DNA from: Eimeria necatrix
Lineage: Eukaryota; Apicomplexa; Conoidasida; Eucoccidiorida; Eimeriidae
Assembly (NCBI RefSeq): GCF_000499385.1
Contig: NW_013651975.1
Coordinates: forward strand, 1-11,011
Reading direction: 5' to 3'
Length of the DNA stretch: 11,011 nucleotides
Below, piece after piece: positions 1-9,900 of the stretch (position 1 is its first letter; every line of letters begins with the position of its first letter). The notes under the pieces were generated by a model. That model was not told where the DNA came from, searched no databases, and was given only the letters and a program-made list of their open reading frames with translations. A program made the translations under genes and the position numbers.

Positions 1-19
1 CTGCAACTGCAGACAAGTG
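1..19 (+). repeat. 19-bp direct repeat, copy A (at window edge)
   Basis: The first 19 bases are repeated exactly, in the same orientation, at 1814-1832, and the match stops at base 20 (c here, g there). A chance 19-mer match inside 11 kb is very unlikely, so the two are probably related by a dispersed repeat or an old duplication. Because the window starts at base 1, the leftward extent of the match cannot be seen. The word contains a PstI-type palindrome (ctgcag) but no coding or promoter signal that I recognise. Confidence 0.75.
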
Positions 20-700
20 CGACAAACATTCATGCAGCAGGAATGGCGAAGAAGAGACGTTCAACTCTCGTCAACATTTAAGATGCCTTCCATGAACGTT
101 TGCAAGTTCCCTACAATAACAAACAGTCTGCACTGCTGTTAACATCAGACTAGGTTGTAGAAGGAAGTATCGAGAGAATGCAGTGTTGTGGCCAGCCTGC
201 GGGGTATGCAGTGCCGATACCTGCAACATCACACGGTTTGCGTCAGATACGTCCAGTGAAGAAATAGAACCGAAAATGACATGCATTGCGCAATCACGCC
301 CTTGACGTACTCGCTAAACGCAAACATCAAATGTTGTTGTCTCAGACCTATCGTGTGGCGGGCAAATGAACTCAGCAAGGCGAAATAATACACACGCAAA
401 GTCGCCTCAGCCGTTGTAACGTGCGTGTTGTATTTGCTCGGACATTTTACCCGGACCTCATATTCAGCGCTGCAAACAGTAGCTCGGAAACTGTGAGAAT
501 CGCATTAGATCGCCAAACTCCAGGAGGAAACACTAACTCCCTAATTAGAGCACTCACCAACACGGGTCTCGGATGCTTCCACATGCCATGTTCGATTTAT
601 TCGCTCTATTAAACAAAAGACAAGTCGCGTGTGCGCAGTTTGGTGAACGGGTAACAGCCAATCCGTTCCCACACCTTAATGCTGCAAGACTTGCGCACAC
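20..700. other. Unassigned left flank
   Basis: I see no gene, RNA or repeat in this stretch. The open frames are a 71-codon one on the minus strand (71-286) and a 63-codon one on the plus strand (421-612). Both are of chance length and have no recognisable domain, signal peptide or membrane segment. The sequence is mixed in composition and ends abruptly where the 530-bp duplication begins. A long plus-strand frame starts in this flank at 573 and runs into the duplicated unit. Confidence 0.5.
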
Positions 701-1202
701 GACGATACGCTGCTGCAACAATCGCTCAAAAACACACAAATGCTTCTATGTGTGTACAAATCATGCAAAGCGTCTATGCAGGTGGCCAAACTGTAAATGT
801 CGCGAAGCTGAACAGTGTGCAGCCAAGCGTTATCTGCATGTGCGTTTAACAACGTCGATCAACGAAACAAGCATCATGCGGATTGCTAGCAGATTCAGCG
901 CACCTGGCGCAGCTCTTCCGTTCACTCTGCGGCTCACGGCCGCAGATAGTGCCCTCCATCAAAGCGATGGACACACGCGGCACACCTTCCCTGCATTTGC
1001 TCGACGTCTGCGTTCGCCGCTTCCTCCACACAGTCACCCGCCCTTCGCCAGCCACACTACACGGTCGTTGATTTTGCGTGGAAAAGAGCCCGGCACAGCA
1101 TGGTTCTGCGTACCAATTATATGCCCGGAACCTCTGCAGCGCATTCGCAACTGGAGGCTCGCCAACAAGAAATTGTTCACGCCGAAAGCCAAAATGCGAT
1201 GA
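573..1202 (+). other. 209-codon open frame, doubtful coding value
   Basis: This is the longest open frame in the window. It starts in the unique left flank and ends inside duplication copy 1. Its last 150 codons recur as a separate frame at 1280-1732 because of the duplication. The predicted protein is rich in Arg, Ala, His and Cys and contains no domain, signal peptide, membrane segment or catalytic motif that I recognise. Frames on the opposite strand are also long over the same DNA, so low stop density in the unit explains the length better than selection for coding. It could be part of an exon, but no splice pattern supports that. Confidence 0.12.
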
Positions 1203-1230
1203 CCCCGCTAGCTCTCCACTAGTGTCAACT
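701..1230. repeat. 530-bp tandem duplication, copy 1
   Basis: This is the left copy of a perfect head-to-tail duplication: every base from 701 to 1230 matches the base 530 positions to the right, compared line by line. The left boundary is sharp, since base 700 (c) differs from base 1230 (t). The unit is somewhat richer in G+C than the window average and its middle is C-rich on the plus strand. It contains an 8-bp G+C-rich stem with a 5-nt loop at 926-946. Because the unit is poor in stops, frames on both strands read through most of it, and none resembles a known protein family. Its origin (unequal crossing-over, replication slippage or an assembly duplication) cannot be told from sequence alone. 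Confidence 0.97.
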
Positions 1231-1760
1231 GACGATACGCTGCTGCAACAATCGCTCAAAAACACACAAATGCTTCTATGTGTGTACAAATCATGCAAAG
1301 CGTCTATGCAGGTGGCCAAACTGTAAATGTCGCGAAGCTGAACAGTGTGCAGCCAAGCGTTATCTGCATGTGCGTTTAACAACGTCGATCAACGAAACAA
1401 GCATCATGCGGATTGCTAGCAGATTCAGCGCACCTGGCGCAGCTCTTCCGTTCACTCTGCGGCTCACGGCCGCAGATAGTGCCCTCCATCAAAGCGATGG
1501 ACACACGCGGCACACCTTCCCTGCATTTGCTCGACGTCTGCGTTCGCCGCTTCCTCCACACAGTCACCCGCCCTTCGCCAGCCACACTACACGGTCGTTG
1601 ATTTTGCGTGGAAAAGAGCCCGGCACAGCATGGTTCTGCGTACCAATTATATGCCCGGAACCTCTGCAGCGCATTCGCAACTGGAGGCTCGCCAACAAGA
1701 AATTGTTCACGCCGAAAGCCAAAATGCGATGACCCCGCTAGCTCTCCACTAGTGTCAACT
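1231..1760. repeat. 530-bp tandem duplication, copy 2
   Basis: This is the right copy of the duplication, identical to 701-1230 and abutting it with no spacer. The match continues one base into the right flank (g at both 1231 and 1761) and then breaks (a against g), leaving one base of microhomology. The unit length is not a multiple of three, so any frame crossing the internal junction changes phase. Complete identity means a very recent event, ongoing homogenisation, or duplication of the same reads during assembly. Confidence 0.97.
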
Positions 1761-1873
1761 GGCGCTTTTACCTGCTTGTGACCAGCGTGATTCGCATTCG
1801 CTTCATGCAAAGCCTGCAACTGCAGACAAGTGGCATAAAAATTTTTAGAAACGCTGGAGCCAGCATGGTCCAT
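1376..1873 (-). other. 165-codon minus-strand open frame spanning the duplication edge
   Basis: This minus-strand frame starts in unique DNA right of the duplication (1873) and ends inside copy 2. A companion frame at 846-1382 starts in copy 2, enters copy 1 and stops at the equivalent base, 530 positions away, so both share a long identical C-terminal part. If either were real, this one would be the more natural original, because its start lies in unique flanking DNA. The protein is Cys- and Arg-rich, has no family resemblance that I can see, and overlaps a plus-strand frame over most of its length. Coding status is unproven and chance is likely. Confidence 0.12.
1814..1832 (+). repeat. 19-bp direct repeat, copy B
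   Basis: This is an exact second copy of window bases 1-19, about 54 bp right of the tandem duplication. Base 1833 is g where base 20 is c, which marks the right end of the match. Immediately downstream, at 1836-1847, is a 12-bp A/T palindrome (taaaaattttta). Whether the repeat belongs to a larger dispersed family cannot be judged here, because the copy A side is cut by the window edge. Confidence 0.75.
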
Positions 1874-4800
1874 TTAAAAGGGTACATTGGCGTGCGATGC
1901 GTTTGCGTCAACACGCCGTGGAGATAGTGCAAGAAAGTTCGTCGAGGAATGCAAAGGGCTCTGAAGCAGACGTATTGGGTAGTATTATAAAAGTGTTTCT
2001 GCTGTATTTGAGAGGCGTAAAAAAGCTCTGGGTTCGCTTCTTATCACGTTTCATAGCAGCGTACAGACAATAAATGGGCACAGAACAATGCATGAGCCCA
2101 ACGCTTTTAGCAAAAGCCCACTTCCGCGAGCGCTAAACACCGACATGACAGGATAATACTGAATCGTTCAAAGAAAAATGAGAAGGCGTAAGCGCCGTGT
2201 GCCACTTGAGATTTTACATTGCACCTAGCTTTGTATTAATTGCGGGCTGCGCTCTCGGTGATGCTTCGCATACAAGCTTTTTTTTCAAATCGTTTTCCCA
2301 ACGTGATCTGACAAAAAGCTTTTGTGCCGCACTATTGCGTCCAAAAGCAACTCCGCGCACAACTTTGCAAGTGCAGCTTTGAAGGACACTATTTGTGCCA
2401 TCTCTTGTCATCCTTTTTCCCAGGCTCGCCTTTAGTCTGCAGCCCTACGTCCGTTTGTGAATATGCATACTTTGGCTCACATATGTTTGCAGCAAAATGC
2501 CGAAAGCTGTGCAGGCTCAACATAGCTGCAGCGCTCATCCTCGATCTAAGAAGTACAATTCATTTTTCACAGCCTGAAAAAGCTTTGCAGCATGTGCTTA
2601 CTGACATTTGTCAGCAGCAGAAGCTAATTGAAAACACTGCGATCCGACGAGTTACACAAAAGATTCGCTTTGGCGAATTTTTGAAAGACAAACATGATCA
2701 AGTCATTGAATTGGGTTAGATTAAGTTTCGGTTGCAAGCACATCTCCGTTTATGCATTTAACGTGGCTTAAGAAGACAACGCTTGCCTGCAACTACACCT
2801 TTTGTGTGTGGACACATGCTTTTACGGCGCGTCTTTCCTTGGTATTCCTCCAGAAGCTGCAGCGGGAGACAACCTTGGTTTAATGTTGGCTAACGCCTGA
2901 AAAATGAAAGACACATGTGCAGTAAAGAAAATAAATCCCTGCGCCACTCTTAGCTTTCTCCAAAGGCGCACTAGTCCAGGCGTGGAGCACTCTTCGACTT
3001 CACTCCAGTGCGCCTTTCGCACGGCGTGCTATCATCTGGTTAATAACACTAGTAGCGAGGAAGTGCTTTTCTATTCACGATGATGCTGTCTGCCATGTGC
3101 CTGCATGCATCTACCAGTGTCCGCCCCTCGACATAATTACTTTGTGGAAGCAAACGTCTTTGATGTGCTATACATACAAACTTAACGGTTCCAGCGCGTA
3201 TTGGTGGAGCGCGGGACAACCCCATATTCCAATTACGCTAACTAACTCGTGCTCACGATCTGATATGTCGGCAGACATGCAGAAAAATTGGTGCTCGAAG
3301 GCGCAACAACGCAACCTAGCAAAGCGTCCGACCTGCAAGGTTCAATGAGCAGGTAAATGACTGAAATGCAGCGTTGACCGGCATACGCAGTACATACAAA
3401 TTACCCATTTGAACAAAACCTTTAGCACTTCATCATGCTCATCAACGTGCGTCTGCACTTACGCACTCCAACAGCAATTCACCAGAAAGTCTTTGAGAGT
3501 GTAGTGACGAATTTGCCGATCGCAGCACTCTTGGCGCCATCAATTTGGAAAATAATAGAGAAGAAAATACTCAACACCAAATTCTATCAAATGCCACTTT
3601 CTACGCACAGATCGAAACATGACAAAAATGTGATTTGAGTGAAGAGCACCACGGTGGCTGCTGCGGAAAGCTGCCCCAACAAAAACCACGATGAATACGC
3701 GAACCAGGCAGTGAGCTAGAAACAACATGGCTCCTGGCAATAAATCGCCATGGATGGACATCAAAGTCGATGCTCTCCCTGCTGCTACATCTACCCTCCT
3801 CACAGACTGCAAGATGCCGTAACCTTTTCGTTTTGCGTCTTTCAGTTAGATTACAAGTGGATTAGCTGACAAGTCAACACATTCATTCTTGGCAGCATCT
3901 TACGGACCCTGAATGCTCTGGATATCAACGGTCCATTTTTGCGAGTACCTCCTGACGCGGAGACAGGAAGTGTACGAACTTTAAGGCTTTGCAATAGCAG
4001 TGACAATCATAAAAGCGTTACAACGGTTCAGAAGCGTGCTGGGATTTGTCAGTGTGAACGTGTTACCTACATAACACAACTTGATGATATGTTACTGCAA
4101 GCTTTAAGGCTGGAAGAAGCATTCAAGCTTGCATGAACACGTTATCATATAGGGGAGCTCACGCCCAGCTCAAAAGTGCTTAGAAAAGCATTTAAATGAA
4201 TACAGGAGCAAATCTGCCCTGCACAATCTCACTATCTTTGCAAGTTTAATTTTCTTTCGTCGGGCCTTACCTCTGCAACGTCAACGAGTTTTCGGCATCA
4301 TCTGTGAAAAATTCCAACTGCAGCTTTTCAAACTCCCTGTGTATTTTCCGTTGCTCTTTTCACAGACGCTTCATGGATCGAGTACGTAGATTGCAAATGC
4401 ATCCACATATTTAATGCCCACAAAGCAGACAAATACAGGATAGAACAGTCTACACAACAGCGAAAAGCCGTTCGCCCGTCTCATCCATACCGTCTATGGA
4501 GCAGCAACCAAAGACAAAGATTTCGGAAATCTATTAGTGGCAAAAGCGTTTTCTTAAAGGCGCTCGCAGGTAAATAGATGGGGGGCATGGAACTGCAAAG
4601 TAAAGCTCGAGAATCGTCTAGAACAGCTTATCGAATAGCTAGCTGGCTGCTAGGCCTTTCAAATACCAGCCACAATGTAAAAGATGTTTCATTTGATCAA
4701 AGCCGATTACGAAGTTCTCTGGACGACATTGTTTTGCAGCGCTGGCTCTGTTGTAGAGAAAGGCTTCTTTGAGTTTCAAAAGTGTCCAGGACGTCCGGAA

Positions 4801-5087
4801 AACCTCACTCCCAAACAAAATAAAATGAACAGCACCCCTGTGGTTTTACCGTTCTATGCTCGCCCTGATACTTTCTGGCCAACAGCTTAAGCAGGCGTAC
4901 TCTCACAAGGTTTCGCAAGCACACGTTTTCCAAATATTTAGTGCCTTTCCGAAAATGATGCGTAGCATTGGCCGCTAGGCTCCACGCAGCTCCTGACCTT
5001 GCTTGCATGCACCTTTACGGTCGCGCTCGCATTCAATGCAAAATACTGTCAAGCCCTTCTCTGGATAAAGGACCCACCGTGTGACGC
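1833..5087. other. Unassigned gene-poor stretch
   Basis: No feature beyond chance-length open frames is visible. The longest is a 131-codon plus-strand frame at 2324-2719, and the others are 60-90 codons on both strands. None has a recognisable domain, and they follow no consistent strand or spacing. There is a run of eight T at 2278-2285 and an A/T-rich palindrome (aaaagctttt) near 2315. No tRNA T-loop or cloverleaf, rRNA segment, terminal inverted repeat or long simple repeat was found. The stretch fits intergenic or intronic DNA. Confidence 0.5.
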
Positions 5088-5444
5088 TTGTCCTTCTGTT
5101 TCAAACAGTTCAAATTTGAACACCAAAAAGGTGAAGGCAGTAGGAAAAAGCGAATGTCTAGCTGTGGACAACTTGTGAACTACTATTTGTACTTAAAACT
5201 TACGAACTTTATCCCACAGCCGCAGAAACGCTCAAATCAGCCAGGTCCACGGCAACGCCAATGTCCAAAGCCACCCACGAGCAGAAAATGTGCTAATGGC
5301 TCAGATGAAATCATGCATGGTGCCAAGAAAGCCAACTTGGCCGACACCGCGGTCTCTGCCTGGAAGTGTCTGAGTGAGACAGCATTGAGCTTCAGCCCTC
5401 GCAGCTACTGTGAACATTTGCTACGTCCCAGTAAGTCATCTTAG
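5088..5444 (+). other. 118-codon open frame ending beside two splice-donor-like words
   Basis: This plus-strand frame encodes a basic, Pro-, Gln- and Lys-rich sequence with no domain that I recognise. Just before its stop lies GTAAGT (5431-5436), the classical eukaryotic 5' splice-site word, and a second GTAAGT follows at 5456-5461. That arrangement could be the 3' end of an exon, but no matching upstream acceptor or continuing downstream exon was identified. A frame of this length is expected by chance in this much DNA, so the coding call is weak. Confidence 0.12.
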
Positions 5445-5461
5445 CACAGAAAAAAGTAAGT

Positions 5462-6907
5462 TTCCTGCGTCTTCTGCTTCTAATAGGACGACGACTGCGC
5501 AGTGGCCCTAACCTCCGTACCAGAGCTTGGCACTACAGGTACACTCTGGGTGAGTCAATGCCAACTGCGGCCGACACGACATCAGGCTTTCAAGCTTGTT
5601 GAAAATTGAAACCAAGCTCAACGCACGACCTTTTGTTGAAATATTTGATACTTCTGTCCAACAAACATGTGCCGTCACTTTTTGCAAGGCCCGGCAATGA
5701 CACATTCGTTGCTCTCCTCCGGGCTATTACAAGTCAGTCCCTCTATTTAAACTATTTCGACTGAGCACGAGCTAAAACATGAACTATTTCGCTCAGCAAT
5801 TTGTAAATGTTACTTCACAAATCAACTGAACTGCGTAACGCCGAGTCAACTGTAGGAAATGCCAGTACGCTAATTACGAGCTGCCACACACCATCTTATT
5901 TTGTGACAAAAAGCTGTTGCTGCAGCACTATAGGTCTCTATGCCATCTGAAAACGTTGATTACATGCATTGCATCAAGATGGAATTGATGGCTGGGTTAG
6001 TGAACTGTGGAAAAGCAGCATGTTTTATTCAGTGCCGAAAACAGCACAGCAGAGAGCGATGCAGTAAAAACTGTTGAATTTCCTGCCGACACGTTTTAAG
6101 CTACTATAACATATTTTTAGAATTCACTGATGCTAAAAGAACATTACACTAACTTTGCTACACTCACCATCTCACATGAATTCCGTGTGCATTGATGACC
6201 AAATGGAATTTGGCAGAATCTCCTTCTGCGAGAAACAAAAAAAACAAGTGTGGTCACGAGCAAATAAAGACGACATCTAAAGCTGCAACATGCACTGTCA
6301 AAGACGATCACTAGAAGCTGAGGATACAGCTTATGTAAAAACGCAGGTTCGCCAAGAAGAAGCCAGCGAAAAACCTGATAGAAGAGCAACAGTTGAAGAT
6401 GCTCCCGTCACGCGCATCCCTTCGGATAAAAATGCTCACAGTCTGTGCTCAGCATTCGCACTTTCTGCTGTTCCAGGTCACGCTCCATTCAAGAGCGGGC
6501 AACGATGTAACCCAAGTTTGTCGTCTATTAATTGAATGACCATTAAGATCCACCAACATGAGATACATTTGAAAGTACTCAGACATCGAATAACTTGGAC
6601 AGTAACAGGCACGCTTTAGAGCGTCTATGCAAACTGCAGCTCAGCAAAGTCCGCCAACTTTTCAGTGCCTAAAGGATACTTTTAAGTGTCGAGGTACTCT
6701 ACGCACGAGCTTCGAGAAACCCAACGCCATTGTACCAATAAAAAGCAGCAAATCAGGGAAATGCTTTACGCGCTAGTCGTGAGTCAACTAGTGGGTCCGA
6801 CTCAAATTTTCAGCGAAAGGCATAAAAGATCCTACAGAAACCGGACTACATCCACAATAAACAAAAGTCTTGTTCATGCTCCTGAAGCGCCTTTGCTAAA
6901 GCTCGAA
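5462..6907. other. Unassigned gene-poor stretch left of the hairpins
   Basis: This stretch is moderately A+T-rich, with only short frames: 65 codons minus at 5508-5705, 81 codons minus at 6144-6389, 81 codons plus at 6290-6535 and 82 codons plus at 6686-6934. A run of eight A occurs at 6237-6244. No domain, structured RNA, promoter or repeat could be supported. The last frame runs into the inverted-repeat cluster and stops inside the left arm of the large hairpin. Confidence 0.5.
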
Positions 6908-6925
6908 CATCAAAATTTTTTGATG
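6908..6925. repeat. Small inverted repeat beside the large hairpin
   Basis: An 18-base near-palindrome with 8-bp arms (catcaaaa and ttttgatg) flanks a 2-nt centre. It ends two bases before the large hairpin at 6928. An inverted repeat this size is common by chance across a whole window, so only its position next to the large hairpin makes it notable. It could form a small A+T-rich hairpin or bind a dimeric protein, but neither is shown. Confidence 0.6.
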
Positions 6926-6927
6926 AC

Positions 6928-6981
6928 GTCCTGAAATAAAGACAAGAAATGCCTCTGCATTTCTTGTCTTTATTTCAGGAC
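6928..6981. repeat. Perfect 25-bp inverted repeat with 4-nt loop
   Basis: Bases 6928-6952 are the exact reverse complement of 6957-6981, separated only by ctct (6953-6956). Pairing fails at once outside the stem (c against a, then a against c). A 25-bp perfect hairpin with so small a loop is not expected by chance in 11 kb. As DNA it could extrude as a cruciform; transcribed, it would be a short perfect hairpin with fewer mismatches and a tighter loop than most microRNA precursors. No flanking target-site duplication or transposon terminus is evident. Possible origins are a template-switch event, a very small foldback element, a functional RNA hairpin or a fold-back sequencing artefact. Confidence 0.95.
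6961..6979 (+). promoter_or_regulatory. Possible 3' splice-acceptor tract within the hairpin right arm
   Basis: The right arm reads as a T/C-rich tract leading to TTTCAG followed by G, which matches the usual eukaryotic acceptor pattern. A plus-strand frame open from 6949 to 7206 continues downstream. Because the arm is one half of a perfect inverted repeat, the same acceptor-like word also occurs on the minus strand at 6930-6948, so the resemblance could simply follow from the palindrome. No matching donor or branch point was established. Confidence 0.2.
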
Positions 6982-9900
6982 ACCTTTAGCTGTCCAGTCA
7001 TGGAGGTTTTGTTAGTCGAGATCGTGCATGAGCACGGCCAGCTTCCGATGTCCTGGTATCCCTTAATCAACCATCCGCTCGAACCGTGCAGAATACCCCA
7101 GGCCATAGCTACGCAGAATATATTTCATGGCTTCGTCGACAATATTGGCAGTGCCGCTTCACTGCAGTTCAAATTCAAGAGGATAATATCATTTTCTTGC
7201 GCATGAGCATCGCCAGCAAGGCCATGCTCGCAGCCGTTTCCCACGCGGCCCTTTGACTCGCAGCTGCAGCACTTCATGGCAATGTATAAACCAAGCACCC
7301 AGCTAAAAATGTGACAAGAGCAAGAGCAATGCAGGGCTACTTGGGTCCCACGGCCTGTGCAACCCGCAATTTCTGTTGTATACCGCTTGCGTCGCTCAAA
7401 CAGAAATTTCCCCGAGCTCAACATAACTGCGCTTACAAGCTTCATGAGCACCAATACGCTGACTCATGAATATACCTTTCATTTCATATCGTCGTTTGTG
7501 TTAAAATATCAACGACGGCATTTCTGCTCGGTCGACAGCTACACACGACTATATTGCAAAAGAAACAAAAACGTTCGTAACACAATTCACTTCAAAAAGT
7601 CTAAGGACTCTTGAAGAGCTCTCACAATTAAACATTGGCAGTTGGCTTTAAATTGAAGAAAATGGCTACCGTCGGTTTATGGAGTGCAGTTTGAACTTAC
7701 AGCAAAGCGAAATCAACCGACAACCAAGTCTGCACCAGACAGTCAAGCCGTGGGATTTGTGTGGATGTGCGAATCAACGCCCTTATTACGCTTCTATCCT
7801 TTGACTAAGTGGGTTACAAGCTCGTGGCACAGTCACACCCGATTATGGCCTTGTTTTATCAAAAAACAGTGCCGTGAGAAGGACTTCGTGCCACCCACGT
7901 GTGAATAAAAACAAAGATTTCGACATGCATCGCGAGCACACCAAGTTGACCGCCTACATCGGCGTAGTCGTACACAGTTGCTTACTGACGCTGCAATTCA
8001 CGCACCTCCACATGCCGCAGAAACATAACGCTCTTAATTTTCGTGTGTGTGTGTGCACACTTCTTTCATCCACACGCTGTCAGTGTGCGAGCTTTCGGAT
8101 TCAGAGCGTCCCTGCAAACTGCGTAAGAAATGTGACCTAAACTGTAAACGCTCAAGAAGAAAATGTGCATAGCTACCATGTATCACGGCAGTAACGTACT
8201 TTCCATTCTTCCAAGAAGGCTGTGCTCACTTCAAGCCCCAGATACACCTCAGGTGACTTTTCTGCAACTGGTTCCTCTCTGATCAGAATGAAAATCAAAT
8301 TTTCACAATGTTCTCAACAGAAAAGCCTAAGTTCCTTTGGCTGCATTCTGCTCTAACTTTCATCCTGGCTGGTACGCATTCATGATATGGCGGAAGCTCG
8401 TACGTAAGCCGTTCGATATGAAAGCGCTTTCGTAGGACTTTGTTCCGCCCGGGTATCAAGCATGTAAGCAGGTGGTGAGACTTCATCTGTTATTTGACAA
8501 GCAGCATGCGTGTTGTGCGCCCTCTATTGGGATGAAGCTTCTGATGCACACCGCGCGGCCGTGCCGTCAAGCGGCAACTCAGGCAGCGATGTGTTTTACC
8601 AGCACAATAATAAAATTCCTGTTCTCCATTGGCTAGGCGAAGGCCGTGCACCGTGTCCTTTCCTTCCAGCGCCGTGGAAAAGGCACCTGCGCCAAACCTA
8701 CAAACTGCACGCAAATTTTGACTGCTGTAACGCCGGATCTGAAACTGTTTTAAGTAACAGGATTTACGCTAATCATCGGATCGTGATTTCACAATGTGCT
8801 GCAAGCTCTGCATATCTAGTTTAGGGCGGTCAATATCCAAAAGCTGCTTTAGTAGCACAGCACGTTGCTGACACGTGCATCTGCCGATGAAGTTTGCTAG
8901 TTGTAACGCACGCTAACGACTGCATGCGCCTTCAGAAACAAGCTTGCAAGTTGCCGAGTAGATTGCAGGCCTGCATTGCAATATGCTTTCGCCCCAGCAA
9001 ACTCGCGAAAATTGAAGAAGAAACGCCGTCGTGTGTCGAAGACCCCCATTATTATCTGCTGCGCAGCAGTTACATGCCACAATCTGTAGGGTACCTCGTG
9101 AAAAACACTTTACGTAACTCAGCAACGTTCCTGAACCAAAGTTCGAGAAGATACGCTTCCCACTACCTTTCCTGCGCGCACTGCGTGACGCTAGCCCACA
9201 CACAAATTTATGAATGTGCTTCTGTAGCCACATGAGCAAGGCCAGAGATTTTCCCTTGTTTACACCGCAGTAACACGCACAGTAGCGCATGCTTTATTAC
9301 GCTGCAGTGTCTTTAGTTACTGACTTTGCGCTGCCACGCAGGGTTATTAGCGGGGCTTCGTACGAACAAAGGCGGGACAAGCAAGGAAGCCGAGCGATTT
9401 CTTTTGTTTCCTATGGTGGCGACAGAAAAGGAAGAGTTAGCAAAAACTCCGCGAACATAGACTTCAGCTCCAGGAGTATCTGCGAAGTCGTTCAAGGGTA
9501 TGCCGTCTGCTTTATTCTGTACTCACTAAGAAACGTGTCCATGCAAGTATAAAAAGAATTGCTTATCACCAACATCTGCGCCGAATAGAGAGGCTACCTA
9601 AAGTGTTTCCTAGCTGTCACGTTTGATTTCAAGCAAATCGACAGTGCAGCTCGTGTAATGCGCGGAAATCGCTATGCGCCAAGCCTCCAAAACAAGTGAA
9701 ATGTACCGGTTCAACTAAATTGCTTGAAATAACGTTCACAGCAGCTTCAACGCGCAGATTCTCGAAGTGTAAAGTGCGTTTACAATCAACGCCTTAGTAC
9801 CCGTACAACACCAGGTATGCTCTTAATTACATATGATCCGCCACCAGTTAGGCAGGGCCGTACCGTCAACTTAACACATCCTCCGCTGCAAAGCACCAAC

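Noticed and set aside
926..946. 8-bp G+C-rich stem with a 5-nt loop inside the duplicated unit (repeated at 1456-1476)
   Set aside because: About one stem of this size is expected by chance in 11 kb. Its second copy is only a result of the tandem duplication.
701..1760. The duplicated unit as an insertion sequence or transposon
   Set aside because: No terminal inverted repeats, no target-site duplication beyond one base and no transposase-like frame were found, so a simple tandem duplication explains it.
7125..7454. 109-codon minus-strand frame with a Cys-rich stretch
   Set aside because: No recognisable fold or spaced Cys pattern such as a zinc finger was found, and it overlaps two plus-strand frames. 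It is indistinguishable from chance.
8510..9552. Three successive plus-strand open frames (104, 113 and 87 codons), possibly a broken gene
   Set aside because: Their lengths are what chance gives at this base composition. The third is in another phase, a minus-strand frame of similar length overlaps the second, and no domain links them.
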